64,000 nucleotides of DNA, taken from Salinispora vitiensis. Its GTDB lineage: Bacteria; Actinomycetota; Actinomycetes; Mycobacteriales; Micromonosporaceae. Below, one piece after another: positions 1-9,039 of the stretch; within the stretch, counting starts at the first letter, position 1; every line of letters starts with the position of its first letter. The notes under the pieces are model-generated. The model was not told where the DNA came from. It saw only the letters and a program-made list of their open reading frames with translations, and ran no database searches. Both the position numbers and the translations under genes were made by a program. Location: positions 2,797,818 through 2,861,817 of the forward strand of contig NZ_KB900388.1 of NCBI RefSeq assembly GCF_000378825.1, in the 5' to 3' direction.

Positions 1-241
1 CCTCCGCCGGGCGGCGACGCAGCTCCGCCACCGACTGTGGGGCCTCCAACAGCTTGACCCCCATCGCCTGGGTGCCACGACGGCTGTCAACCACGCTGAA
101 GTCGACCCGCTGCCCACCCTTGAGGTCGGTGACACCTGCCGGAAGCGCCGCCTTGGGCAGGAACACGTCGCCGCCCTCGTCACTGGTGACGAACCCGTAT
201 CCCTTGGTCGCGTCGTACCACTTCACTCGACCCGTCGGCAC
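1..241 (-). CDS. Cold-shock domain protein (3' end outside window)
   Basis: The reverse strand from a GTG at 241 reads MPTGRVKWYDATKGYGFVTS and continues open to the window edge, giving 80 visible residues. KGYGFV (13-18) is the RNP1 RNA-binding motif and DVFLP is an RNP2 variant, where DVFVH is more usual. The family binds single-stranded nucleic acid and acts as an RNA chaperone. The open frame past the beta-barrel (PQSVAELRRRPAE) shows a C-terminal extension beyond the normal 65-70 residue CspA, as in some actinobacterial proteins. It is divergent from the XPB-associated gene. The start is well placed because the domain begins at residue 3. Confidence 0.88.
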   Translation of the reverse strand, partial: MPTGRVKWYDATKGYGFVTSDEGGDVFLPKAALPAGVTDLKGGQRVDFSVVDSRRGTQAMGVKLLEAPQSVAELRRRPAE

Positions 242-434
242 TTGAAAACCTCTGCTTCACTCACGACGTCTACTGCTCTAAGGCTAGCCGGACCGCGGCG
301 TCGGGCGCCGCTGGGAATCCAGTGAGATCATCGCGCACCGGCGTCACCCCGGCCGCGGCTGCCACCGGTACGGCGGTCACCGATGCGGTGGGGGCGACTG
401 GCCGACCGAGGGGCGGAGCGGGCACCCGCCGGGC

Positions 435-440
435 TAGCGT
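435..440 (+). promoter_or_regulatory. -10 element TAGCGT of the helicase-associated gene
   Basis: TAGCGT matches the actinobacterial TANNNT -10 consensus and ends 9 nt before the ATG at 450. The transcript would then start within a few bases of the start codon, so it would be leaderless or nearly so. No clear -35 is visible. This is inferred from spacing only. Confidence 0.45.
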
Positions 441-449
441 GGAAAGACG

Positions 450-2915
450 ATGACCAACTCACTCGCCGACCACCTGCGTGCGCTGCCCGACCAGGAGCTC
501 GCGGCCCTGCTCCAGCAGCGGCCGGACCTGGTCGTACCGGTCCCCAGCGACCTCGCCGCGCTCGCCCTCCGAGCCCAGTCCCGGGTATCGGTGGCCCGCG
601 TGCTGGACAGCCTGGACCGGTTCACGCTTCAGGTCCTCGACGCCGCCCGGCTCACCCGCGACGCAGCGGCCGACACGACCAGCCTCGACGTGATCCTCGC
701 CATGGCCGCGGCCAACGCGCGCCCCCCTGACCCGGCCGCCGTACGCGAAGCGGTGCGACTTCTCCGGTCCCGCCTGCTGCTGTACGGGCCCGACGAACGG
801 CTGCACGTGGTCGGCGGCATCGACGAGATCTCCCCGTACCCCGCGGGGCTGGGCCGGCCGGCAGCGGAGCTGGACTCGCGGGCGGCGGCCCTCTGCGCGG
901 ACCCGGCGAAGCTGCGGCGCACCCTGCTCTCGGCACCGCCGTCGGCGCGGGCCATCCTGGATCGGCTCGCCGCCGGTCCGCCGGTCGGCAGCGTGCCACC
1001 GGGGGCGTTGCAGGCCCCGCCCCTGGGCGCCGAGGATGCCCTGCCGCCGGACCCCACGAACGGCGGCGCGCCCACCGGCTCACCGGTGCGCTGGCTGGTT
1101 GACCACCGGCTCCTGGTTTCGGTCACCACCGGTGGGGGCGGCCGCCCCGGGACCGTCGAGCTGCCCCGGGAGGTGGGGCTCCTGCTTCGCCGGGACACCG
1201 GCCCGCTCGGCCCCATGCCCACCGACCCACCAGAGGTCGCGAGCCCACCGCGGGAACCGAAAGCGGTCGACTCGGCCGGAGCCGGCCAGACCATGGAGGT
1301 GGTCCGCCAGGCCGAGGCACTGCTGGAACAGCTCGCCGCGGAGCCGGCCTCGGTGCTTCGCTCCGGCGGTCTGGGCGTCCGCGACCTGCGCCGACTGGCC
1401 CGCGCCCTCGGCCTGGACGAACCGACCGCCGCGCTGCTGCTGGAGGCGGCGCACGCCGCCGGACTGACCGGGGAGTTGGAGGCGCCCGGGCTCGCCGCGC
1501 CCCGAACCGGTGGCGACCAGCAGGTGCTGCCGAGCACCGGGTACGAGGCCTGGCGCGCCGGTTCGCTGGCGCAACGGTGGGAACAGCTGGCCCGGGCGTG
1601 GCTGACGATGACCCGACAGCCCGGGCTGGTCGGCCAACGCGACGACCGGGACCGGCCGATCACGGTGCTCTCCCCCGAGGCGGAACGCGCTGGGACGCCG
1701 ATCGCCCGGCAGGCGGCGCTCGGTGTCCTCGCCGACCTGGAGCCGGCGACCGCACCCACCCCGGACGAGGTGTTGGAGCTGCTGGACTGGCGAGCGCCCC
1801 GGCGCAGTCGGGGACGGGAGGCGGCACACCGGGAGGTGCTGACCGAGGCGGCCACGCTGGGCGTGACCGGGCTGGGGGCGCTCACCTCGTACGGGCGGCT
1901 GCTACTCACCGACGCCACCGCCGGCGAGCAGCGGGGCGCGGACGACCCGCTGGGCCTGCACGTCGACGGTGAGCCGTCAACGGCGGTACGGGCGCTGGAC
2001 GGGCTGCTCCCCGCCCCGGTTGACCACTTCCTGGTGCAGGCCGATCTGACTGTCGTCGTACCCGGACCGGCTGACCCGACCCTCGCCGCCGAGTTGGACG
2101 TGGTGGCCGAGCACGAGTCGGCCGGTGGGGCCAGCGTGCACCGGGTGACGCCGGCTAGCGTCCGCCGGGCGCTGGACGCCGGCTACTCGGCAGACGACCT
2201 ACACGGGTTGTTCGCCCGGCGCTCGCGGACCCCGGTGCCGCAGGGGCTCACCTACCTGGTCGACGACGTCGCCCGCCGGCACGGCGGGCTGCGGGTCGGC
2301 GCCACCGGGGCGTACCTGCGCAGCGACGATGAGGCGCTACTCGGCGAGGTACTCGCCGACCGCCGGTTGGAGGTGCTGGCGCTCCGCCGGCTCGCGCCGA
2401 CCGTGCTCGTCACGCCGGGCCCGGTCAACCGGATGCTCGCCACGCTGCGCGAGGCGGGCTATGCGCCGGTACCCGAGGACGCCACCGGCGCGGCGGTACT
2501 CACCCGGCCCAGGACCCGCCGGGCACCGGCGCGGCCGCCGGGCACCGCCGCCCGGATCGTTGACCCGGTCACCGCCCCGAGGCTCCCGATGCCCCGGCTC
2601 CTCGGCATGGTCGAGCAGATCCGGCGGGGCGACGCCGCCACCCGGGCCGCACAGCGGGCGCCGGCGTCGCTCCGCGGCCAGGAAGGCGCCGGAGCCGCGC
2701 ACCGCCACACCGACGCGCTGGCCGTACTCCAGCAAGCGGTTCGGGACAAGGCGTTGGTCTGGGTGGGTTATGTCGACGCGCACGGGGCAACTGCCTCCCG
2801 GCTGGTCCGGCCGGTGTCGATCGGGGCCGGTTACCTACGGGCGGAAGACGAGCGGACCGAAATGCTGCACACCTTCGCCCTACACCGGGTGGCCGCAGCG
2901 GTGCTGGCGGACTGA
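450..2915 (+). CDS. XPB/Ssl2 helicase-associated protein
   Basis: This 821-residue protein matches the large conserved partner encoded next to XPB helicase in actinobacteria (as Rv0862c beside Rv0861c in Mycobacterium tuberculosis). Residues about 1-65 (LADHLRALPDQELAALLQQR) form the typical N-terminal helical region. About 525-635, from HFLVQADLTVVVPGP, resembles the Helicase_C_3 / XPB-Ssl2-like domain. The end (about 767-815, ALVWVGYVDAHG) is WYL-like beta structure. No Walker motifs are present, so it is not itself a helicase. The middle (about 170-280) is Pro/Gly-rich linker. Its exact job is unknown; a role with XPB in DNA repair or transcription is inferred from gene neighbourhood. Confidence 0.8.
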   Translation: MTNSLADHLRALPDQELAALLQQRPDLVVPVPSDLAALALRAQSRVSVARVLDSLDRFTLQVLDAARLTRDAAADTTSLDVILAMAAANARPPDPAAVREAVRLLRSRLLLYGPDERLHVVGGIDEISPYPAGLGRPAAELDSRAAALCADPAKLRRTLLSAPPSARAILDRLAAGPPVGSVPPGALQAPPLGAEDALPPDPTNGGAPTGSPVRWLVDHRLLVSVTTGGGGRPGTVELPREVGLLLRRDTGPLGPMPTDPPEVASPPREPKAVDSAGAGQTMEVVRQAEALLEQLAAEPASVLRSGGLGVRDLRRLARALGLDEPTAALLLEAAHAAGLTGELEAPGLAAPRTGGDQQVLPSTGYEAWRAGSLAQRWEQLARAWLTMTRQPGLVGQRDDRDRPITVLSPEAERAGTPIARQAALGVLADLEPATAPTPDEVLELLDWRAPRRSRGREAAHREVLTEAATLGVTGLGALTSYGRLLLTDATAGEQRGADDPLGLHVDGEPSTAVRALDGLLPAPVDHFLVQADLTVVVPGPADPTLAAELDVVAEHESAGGASVHRVTPASVRRALDAGYSADDLHGLFARRSRTPVPQGLTYLVDDVARRHGGLRVGATGAYLRSDDEALLGEVLADRRLEVLALRRLAPTVLVTPGPVNRMLATLREAGYAPVPEDATGAAVLTRPRTRRAPARPPGTAARIVDPVTAPRLPMPRLLGMVEQIRRGDAATRAAQRAPASLRGQEGAGAAHRHTDALAVLQQAVRDKALVWVGYVDAHGATASRLVRPVSIGAGYLRAEDERTEMLHTFALHRVAAAVLAD

Positions 2916-2961
2916 ACGCCGCGCCAGGTCCGTGCCGGTCGCGCGGGAGAAGACCAACGGG

Positions 2962-3198
2962 TCAGCGCCGGTCGCGGCGGAACGTTCCGACCACCGCGAC
3001 CACCAACAGCAGACCAAACGCCGTACCGGCGGTCTCGCCGACCGAGTCCACGAGGCCCTGCCGCTGCACCAGCAGACCAAATAGGAACCAACCGAACAGA
3101 AGCACCCCGCCGGCCACGTAGGCGACCATGGTGCCGGCGGAGACAGGCGGATCGGGTCTCCGCGGTGTCTCGGTCATCATGTCCTGGTCGACGGTCAT
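2962..3198 (-). CDS. Small two-helix membrane protein, unknown function
   Basis: This 78-residue protein starts at an ATG (3198) with a good ribosome binding site, GGGGAGGGCGG, a few bases upstream. The sequence has a polar N-terminus, MTVDQDMMTETPRRPDPP, then two hydrophobic segments at about 21-43 (AGTMVAYVAGGVLLFGWFLF) and 56-72, and ends in RRDRR, suggesting a cytoplasmic C-terminus. It lies convergent with the helicase-associated gene (47 nt apart). The frame stays open upstream, but that part has poor codon usage and was not included. A second in-frame ATG (residue 8) is possible. The family is not recognised. Confidence 0.5.
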   Translation of the reverse strand: MTVDQDMMTETPRRPDPPVSAGTMVAYVAGGVLLFGWFLFGLLVQRQGLVDSVGETAGTAFGLLLVVAVVGTFRRDRR

Positions 3199-3620
3199 TC
3201 CGCCCTCCCCGCCATCGACGAACTCCGAGGATCCAGGGTGACACTCAGCGTGGCTGTGGGCCAGCACCACGACCGGCCGGTCCGGCCCGGGCGTTGCGCC
3301 CGCCCCCGTTGGCGACTCCGCCGCCCCGACCGACGCGGGCCCTCCGACCCCGCCGCCCTCGGCCGCGGATCGAACGCGTACGCACCGGCGCCGACCAGCG
3401 TGACAACCGTGCGGGCAGGATCCGGAAGGCAGCCCGGAACCAGGAACGCGAGACTCACCCGCATTGATTGTCACCCTGCAAGACGTACCAGTGCCCCGCC
3501 AGGTTGCATGTGCGCCCAAAAAACCTGCAACCGGAGCGGAGCGTGCAACACTGGATGGTCGTCCCGTGGCCCCACAGCCGGCACGACGATCGACATCCAA
3601 AGATCAAGAGAGGCGCTCAC
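3199..3620. other. 422-base intergenic region, no convincing gene
   Basis: This separates the small membrane protein (-) from XPB (+). Open frames cross it on both strands, but codon bias and composition look non-coding. It must hold both promoters. The only structure noticed is the inverted repeat at 3502-3532; otherwise nothing can be named. Confidence 0.5.
3502..3532. promoter_or_regulatory. Inverted repeat GGTTGCA-N17-TGCAACC upstream of XPB
   Basis: Seven perfect base pairs (3502-3508 with 3526-3532) flank a 17-nt spacer containing a run of six A. It lies 89 nt before the XPB start, so it could be an operator or a leader hairpin. It does not match the GAAC-N4-GTTC LexA box. Confidence 0.3.
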
Positions 3621-5300
3621 GTGAGTGGTGGACCCCTGATCGTGCAGTCGGACAAGACCCTGCTGTTGGAGATCGAGCATCCCGATTCGCAGGCCTGCCG
3701 GTTGGCGATCGCGCCGTTCGCCGAGTTGGAACGCTCACCGGAGCATGTACACACGTACCGGCTGACCCCGCTGGGCCTCTGGAACGCCCGGGCCGCCGGG
3801 CACGACGCCGAGGGCGTGGTCAACGCGCTGATCACGTACAGCCGCTATCCGGTGCCCCATGCCCTGCTGGTTGACGTGGCCGAGACGATGGACCGGTATG
3901 GCCGGCTGCAACTGATCAACGACCCGGCGCACGGCCTGGTGCTGCGGGCCGTGGATCGGGTGGTGCTGATCGAGGTCGCCAAGAGCAAGAAGCTCGCCGG
4001 GATGCTCGGCGCGAAGCTCGACGACGACACCATCGCGGTGCATCCGTCCGAGCGCGGGCGGCTCAAGCAGGCCCTGCTCAAGCTTGGCTGGCCGGCCGAG
4101 GACCTGGCCGGGTACGTCAATGGTGAGGCCCACCCGATCGAGCTGGCCGAGGCTGGCGGGGACGGCGGAAAGCCGTGGACCCTGCGCTCCTACCAGCGGG
4201 AGGCGGTGGAGGCGTTCTGGGCCGGCGGGTCGGGCGTGGTGGTGCTGCCCTGCGGCGCGGGGAAGACCCTGGTCGGGGCGGCGGCGATGGCCGAGGCGAA
4301 GGCGACCACGCTGATCCTGGTGACGAATACGGTGGCGGGGCGGCAGTGGAAGCGGGAGTTGGTGGCCCGTACGTCGCTGACCGAGGCGGAGATCGGCGAG
4401 TACTCGGGTGAGCGCAAGGAGATCCGTCCGGTCACCATCGCCACGTACCAGGTGTTGACGTCCCGGCGGGGCGGCGCGTTCACCCACCTGGACCTGTTCG
4501 GGGCACGGGACTGGGGTCTGGTCGTCTACGACGAGGTTCACCTGCTGCCCGCACCGATCTTCCGGTTCACCGCCGACCTGCAGGCCCGTCGCCGACTGGG
4601 GCTGACGGCCACCCTGGTTCGCGAGGACGGCCGGGAGGGGGACGTCTTCAGCCTGATCGGTCCGAAGCGATACGACGCACCGTGGAAGGACATCGAACAG
4701 CAGGGTTGGATCGCCCCGGCCCGGTGCACCGAGGTGCGGGTGACGCTCACCGAGGCCGAGCGGATGGCGTACGCGATGGCGGAGGCCGAGGAGCGCTACC
4801 GGATGGCGGCTACCACCCGGACCAAGCTGCCGGTGGTGAAGGCGCTGCTGGACCGGCACCCGGGCGAGCAGACCCTGGTGATTGGCGGGTACATCGACCA
4901 GCTGCACCAGCTGGGGGAGTATCTGGACGCGCCGATCGTGCAGGGGTCAACCACGAACCGGGAGCGGGAGCGGCTCTTCGACGCGTTCCGCTCCGGTGAG
5001 CTGCGGACCCTGGTGATCTCGAAGGTGGGTAACTTCTCGATCGATCTGCCGGAGGCGGCGGTGGCGGTCCAGGTGTCGGGCACGTTCGGCTCCCGGCAGG
5101 AGGAGGCGCAGCGGCTCGGTCGGGTGCTCCGGCCCAAGGCCGACGGCCGGCAGGCGCACTTCTACACGGTGGTGTCCCGGGACACGATCGACACCGAGTA
5201 CGCCGCCCACCGGCAACGCTTCCTCGCCGAGCAGGGGTACGCCTACACGATCGTGGACGCCGACGATGTCCTTGGCCCGTCGCTGCCCTCGGTCGACTGA
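3621..5300 (+). CDS. xpb: XPB/ERCC3-type DNA repair helicase
   Basis: This is a 559-residue superfamily 2 helicase, an ATP-dependent 3'-5' DNA translocase. It has an N-terminal XPB-specific domain (about 1-180), Walker A GAGKT near residue 211, the DEVH box near 303, LTATLVREDGREGD with the XPB RED motif near 330, and a C-terminal helicase domain ending in the arginine-finger region QRLGRVLRP near 495. I chose GTG 3621, preceded by AAGAGAGG, rather than the longer open frame from 3468, because homology begins at the usual MSGGPLIVQSD. In this group XPB is linked to nucleotide excision repair and is regularly found beside the gene at 450-2915, although here about 700 nt separate them. A strong hairpin follows the stop. 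Confidence 0.93.
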   Translation: MSGGPLIVQSDKTLLLEIEHPDSQACRLAIAPFAELERSPEHVHTYRLTPLGLWNARAAGHDAEGVVNALITYSRYPVPHALLVDVAETMDRYGRLQLINDPAHGLVLRAVDRVVLIEVAKSKKLAGMLGAKLDDDTIAVHPSERGRLKQALLKLGWPAEDLAGYVNGEAHPIELAEAGGDGGKPWTLRSYQREAVEAFWAGGSGVVVLPCGAGKTLVGAAAMAEAKATTLILVTNTVAGRQWKRELVARTSLTEAEIGEYSGERKEIRPVTIATYQVLTSRRGGAFTHLDLFGARDWGLVVYDEVHLLPAPIFRFTADLQARRRLGLTATLVREDGREGDVFSLIGPKRYDAPWKDIEQQGWIAPARCTEVRVTLTEAERMAYAMAEAEERYRMAATTRTKLPVVKALLDRHPGEQTLVIGGYIDQLHQLGEYLDAPIVQGSTTNRERERLFDAFRSGELRTLVISKVGNFSIDLPEAAVAVQVSGTFGSRQEEAQRLGRVLRPKADGRQAHFYTVVSRDTIDTEYAAHRQRFLAEQGYAYTIVDADDVLGPSLPSVD

Positions 5301-5347
5301 CGGCGCGGGGCGCGCGCGCCGACGGTCTGGCAGGGCCCGCAACGACT

Positions 5348-5376
5348 CCGCCCGGCCGGGGAGCCCGGCCGGGCGG
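5348..5376. terminator. Bidirectional hairpin terminator (12-bp stem)
   Basis: The arms CCGCCCGGCCGG (5348-5359) and CCGGCCGGGCGG (5365-5376) pair perfectly around a GGAGC loop. The hairpin sits between the convergent XPB and lipoprotein genes. There is no U-tract, as is common in actinobacteria. Confidence 0.8.
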
Positions 5377-5405
5377 TGTACGACGTTCAGCTAGGACTAT
5401 CCCGT

Positions 5406-6254
5406 TCAGCTGCCACCGGTAAGCTCTTCGAGCTCCTTCATGGCATCCTCAAGGTCCTTGTCGATGTCCGCGAAGACATCCTCAAGGTCGGCGACCTCCG
5501 CTGCCGGCGGCGCCTCGATCTGCGCGGGCTCGTTGTAGTCGTAGTAGTCAACCGTCGTCACGCCCGCCTCGCCCAGGTCCGAGCGGGACCGACGAAGCAG
5601 GTGCTCTTCGTCGATCCAGATATCGAGCGTTACTTCGGTTGCACCGAGAGTGTCCCCCAGCGTCGACAGGTCCGAGGACCCCTCCGGTTGCGCCTCGGCG
5701 AGCTTCTCGGGGGTGGTGGTGACGGTGTACTGGACCGTACGGACCCCATCCACCGTCTCCTCGCCCACGACGGTGACGCCCTCCAACTCCAGCAACACCT
5801 CAATCTGCTGGGATGGGTTGGATTCCTGCAACATCTGATCCATGCCCGTATCGCCTGCGGGCGCCGAGCTGAGGTCGATCTTGGTCCAGCGCTTACCGCC
5901 GTAGAGCTCCCGATCCTCCGCGGAGTTCTCCGTGTACATCACGGAGTCAACCAGGCGAATGGCGACGGGTTCACCAAGAACCTCGCCGACCGCGTCGAAG
6001 TTGAGCGAATCACGGAAGTCTATCGTCATCTGCATTTCAGAATCTGCGGCACCTCCCGAGGTGACCACGTCAGCTCGCACCGTTTCGGCTTCCTTGGCCT
6101 TGTCGGCTGCCGCGCGAAGCGAGCCAGGGACGTCATCGGTGAGCTGTTCCAGCGCACCCGACTCTCCCTCGGAGTCGTTCGGCCCGCAGGCAGTCATCGA
6201 AACCGCCGCAACGGCCGCGACTGCCAGTGCGCTCAACTTTTTCCAATGTGACAC
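5406..6254 (-). CDS. Secreted lipoprotein, LppX/LprAFG-like
   Basis: This 282-residue lipoprotein has N-terminus MSHWKKLSALAVAAVAAVSM followed by the lipobox MTAC with Cys23, the expected lipidation site. The mature part is acidic and resembles the LppX/LprG fold by layout: a helix with repeated Ala/Lys/Glu, then MQMTIDFRDSLNFDAVG, AIRLVDSVMYT, and a C-terminal TVDYYDYNEPAQIEAPPAAE. In mycobacteria this superfamily carries lipids across the cell wall; that function is not proven here. It is a clear paralog of the lipoprotein at 12194-13018 and probably monocistronic, with the zinc-ribbon gene 182 nt upstream on the same strand. Confidence 0.75.
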   Translation of the reverse strand: MSHWKKLSALAVAAVAAVSMTACGPNDSEGESGALEQLTDDVPGSLRAAADKAKEAETVRADVVTSGGAADSEMQMTIDFRDSLNFDAVGEVLGEPVAIRLVDSVMYTENSAEDRELYGGKRWTKIDLSSAPAGDTGMDQMLQESNPSQQIEVLLELEGVTVVGEETVDGVRTVQYTVTTTPEKLAEAQPEGSSDLSTLGDTLGATEVTLDIWIDEEHLLRRSRSDLGEAGVTTVDYYDYNEPAQIEAPPAAEVADLEDVFADIDKDLEDAMKELEELTGGS

Positions 6255-6435
6255 GTGAAGCCACTCCCCCGGGAAGCAAAACTAGGTCGACTGGACACAG
6301 TAACCCAGCCGCTCAAGCCGGACAAGCCCCTTCCGGCCCCATCTGCCTGGCAACTTTGGGCCGGCGAATCAATACCTTCCAACCAACACCACGTCGGCAC
6401 CGGGAATCGTGGCCAGACCATCCATAACAGACTGA

Positions 6436-7704
6436 TCAGTACATCAAGTCGTGGTCGAAGGTCACCTGAGCACTGACCAAGGTGGCCCAACCGGTGACGG
6501 CGAAGCCGATGTCGTAATCCATCTCCGCACCGCCATAGCCGGCCCATGCCACGTTGACCCGCCCCGACCAACCGGTGACAGCGACCTGACCGTCATAGAT
6601 ATCGAAGTCGAGCTCCGGATACGTTTCGATCGTCCATTGCACGGTCTGCGAGGAGTCAACCGCCGTCCAGGAAAAGGGGCAGTCTTCCGGCGACGGGTCG
6701 GTGCTCTCAGCACAATGGTCAAGGTACGACTTCACCTGACTTTCGACCGCTTTGCGCGCCGTGTCCCGGACCGTTGGCCGTAGCCGCGCCTCGTGCGGCC
6801 TCAGCAGACCAACCTCCGCAGACACCAGCTCGGCCCGGAGTAGTGGGTCGTCAGCCAATCCCACCTCATGGACACCAGGGAAGACGCGTGCGGTCGCGTT
6901 CCCCTCGAGAACTGGCACCACCTGCCCGTTGATGAGCACGCTCGGACTGTTCTGCCAGGCCGACACGGTCAGCTCACTAACCCCGCCGTAGATCAACCAG
7001 CCATGAAGAACACCCAGCTCCTTCCGTTTCTGCCGGTGTAGATACAGCACTTCCCGAAAGGTACGGTCGCCCACCCGGTACGTGACGCCGGCCACCCGCC
7101 AGTCAGCCCGGTCCGTTCCGGCCGGAACCCCCGCCAGCTCGATCTCGTTCGGTACCTCGATCGAGGTGACCTCCGCCGCCGACGGCGGCTGGTACGACGC
7201 GTTCAGGGGGATCAACGGCAGCTTCCCGGGATCGTTCGGACCATCCCCGGACGGTTCCTCCAGGAGCGAACGCGCGGCGGCGAAGTCCCGCTCGGAGAGC
7301 GCGGAGAAGTACTCCGCCACCACGCGCTCGGGGGTGTAGAAGACGCTCTGGACCACGTAGAGGCCGGCAATACCGGCCAACAGCACGGCCAGACCGACGC
7401 CGGTGAGCCGGTACAGCCAGCGATTGGGGTTGCGCACCTTGGCGAACGCGGCGGGCGGCGGCAACAGGGCGGCTGGATCGGTGCCGGGCGTCGGTGCCGT
7501 CGCCGCTTCACCGGCGGGCATCGGCGACCCCTGCCCCAGTCGCTGCCCACAGGCGGGGCAGAACCGCGCGTCCACCCCGGTGGGACGGTGACAGGTGGAG
7601 CACTCCCGCGTCTGCTCGGCGGCCGGGAAGCCACATCGCAGGCACCCCTGCTGGCCCGGGAGGAGCACGGTCCGGCACTTCGCGCAGGCCTGAATCGTCG
7701 TCAT
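6436..7704 (-). CDS. Zinc-ribbon, single-pass membrane protein
   Basis: This 422-residue protein starts with two zinc ribbons: Cys7/Cys10/Cys21/Cys24 and Cys35/Cys38/Cys49/Cys52 (CSTCHRP...FCPACG). A Pro/Ala linker follows, then one membrane helix at about 100-122 (VGLAVLLAGIAGLYVVQSVF), and an extracellular domain of about 300 residues without a recognised enzyme motif. The layout resembles TcaA-like or other zinc-ribbon sensor/anchor proteins. It lies 21 nt downstream of the M48 peptidase gene, which also begins with a zinc ribbon, so the two probably form an operon and may act in the same membrane complex. Exact function unknown. Confidence 0.7.
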   Translation of the reverse strand: MTTIQACAKCRTVLLPGQQGCLRCGFPAAEQTRECSTCHRPTGVDARFCPACGQRLGQGSPMPAGEAATAPTPGTDPAALLPPPAAFAKVRNPNRWLYRLTGVGLAVLLAGIAGLYVVQSVFYTPERVVAEYFSALSERDFAAARSLLEEPSGDGPNDPGKLPLIPLNASYQPPSAAEVTSIEVPNEIELAGVPAGTDRADWRVAGVTYRVGDRTFREVLYLHRQKRKELGVLHGWLIYGGVSELTVSAWQNSPSVLINGQVVPVLEGNATARVFPGVHEVGLADDPLLRAELVSAEVGLLRPHEARLRPTVRDTARKAVESQVKSYLDHCAESTDPSPEDCPFSWTAVDSSQTVQWTIETYPELDFDIYDGQVAVTGWSGRVNVAWAGYGGAEMDYDIGFAVTGWATLVSAQVTFDHDLMY

Positions 7705-7725
7705 CGCTGCCTCTCCGCCACTGGC

Positions 7726-9039
7726 TCAGTCACGAGATGAGCTGGACACGACCACCGGAAGCGGACGTGCCGGCGAGTCTCGGTCGGGCAGCGGATAGTC
7801 AGCACCGGGCGCCTCAGCGCGCTCCAAACGCAGCTCACTCGGGGGGTGGTTGGCGCAGACAGCGAGTTCCCACCCATCGCGGGCACCGTCGAACCCGCCC
7901 TGGACCCGGCTCAACACCTGCCGCAGCCCGAGGTGGTGCCCCGCCCAGATCGCGCCCTGGTCGGCGAGGTATTCGGCGGCTCGGTTCGCCCCTGCCTGCA
8001 TCGGCATGACGAAGTACCGCACAGTCAGCAGGAGCGGCCAGGCGCTGAGCGCCAAGGCGAGGGAGAGGATCGGGTGCCGGAACTTCCGTCGCAGCCAGGC
8101 GACCAACGCGTAGGCGAGGTAGAGCGGCAGGCCGAGCCCGCGCACGAAGAGGCCGGACACCGGGTCGGCGTTGCGCCAGTGCGTCAGCTCGTGGCACAGC
8201 ACCGCGGCGATCGGCTCGGGCGCGTAGTCAAACTCGTCGAGCAGTCCGCGGCTGAGCACCACGTGTCGGGTCCCGCCGATTGCGTGCGGATCGTGACTGT
8301 CATCGATGAGCAGCTTCGGGTACGTGTCAAGTTGCAGCCGCGTCGCGCAGTCGACCAGGATCGGCTGGAGCAGTTCCCTTTCTCGGCGGCTTGGTTCGCG
8401 GTAGCCGGCGGCCCGGAACCGCCATCCTTCGGTAGCGATTCCGTAGCTGGTGTAGAGCAGGCTGAGGAGAATCGCGACAATGGTCTGGGCGACGAAGTAG
8501 CCGATGGCATAGCCCGGCTCGGTGGTGACCAGAGACCACGGCACGAACAGGCCGCCGAAGAACCCGGCCAGGCAGCCGAGCAGCACGCCGACCAGAAGGC
8601 CGAGCACGCCGCCAACCTGAAGCGCGGCACCGCTGAGCACCGAACCGAGCAGGGGAACCTCGGCGAGGAAATCGGGGCCGAATTCATTGCCGCTGGTGAG
8701 CCCACCGAGGTAGCCAGCTATCCCGCCGTACACGATCCCCAGACCGCCGACGAACACGGCGAGCGGCAGGTTGAACCAGGCGGCGAGGAACGCGCCGAGC
8801 GCGCCACGCCGGTTCCGCAACGCACCGGTCACCAGCCAGGAGACGAAGGTCGGATAGCCAGGAGGACGGGCGAAGAGCCGTTGCCCCCGGGCCGGCTGGA
8901 CATTGTGCGGCGGTACGGAGATCGGCTGCGCGGGCCGCTGGCCGGGCACCTCCGCTCCGGTTGGCTGCGGCAACGGAGTGCCACACTCGCACTCGCCCTT
9001 TGCCGGATCAATATAATTGCCGCAGTTCGTGCACTGCAC
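7726..9039 (-). CDS. Zinc-ribbon M48-type membrane metallopeptidase
   Basis: This 437-residue protein has an N-terminal zinc ribbon (CTNCGNYIDPAKGECECG), then at least four hydrophobic segments between about 85 and 215, and a peptidase core with HELTH at 283-287 and the third zinc ligand Glu356 in AAEYLAD. This matches M48 (HtpX/Ste24-like) peptidases, which cleave membrane or misfolded proteins at the cytoplasmic face of the membrane. A further hydrophobic stretch at about 300-345 lies between the metal motifs, as in HtpX. It is the first gene of a two-gene operon with the zinc-ribbon protein downstream. The physiological substrate is unknown. Confidence 0.85.
   Translation of the reverse strand: MQCTNCGNYIDPAKGECECGTPLPQPTGAEVPGQRPAQPISVPPHNVQPARGQRLFARPPGYPTFVSWLVTGALRNRRGALGAFLAAWFNLPLAVFVGGLGIVYGGIAGYLGGLTSGNEFGPDFLAEVPLLGSVLSGAALQVGGVLGLLVGVLLGCLAGFFGGLFVPWSLVTTEPGYAIGYFVAQTIVAILLSLLYTSYGIATEGWRFRAAGYREPSRRERELLQPILVDCATRLQLDTYPKLLIDDSHDPHAIGGTRHVVLSRGLLDEFDYAPEPIAAVLCHELTHWRNADPVSGLFVRGLGLPLYLAYALVAWLRRKFRHPILSLALALSAWPLLLTVRYFVMPMQAGANRAAEYLADQGAIWAGHHLGLRQVLSRVQGGFDGARDGWELAVCANHPPSELRLERAEAPGADYPLPDRDSPARPLPVVVSSSSRD

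Noticed and set aside
3195..3464. 89-codon reverse-strand frame with a signal-like start (MRVSLAFLVPG)
   Set aside because: The hydrophobic start is followed by Arg/Gly/Ser-rich sequence with poor codon bias; no ribosome binding site.
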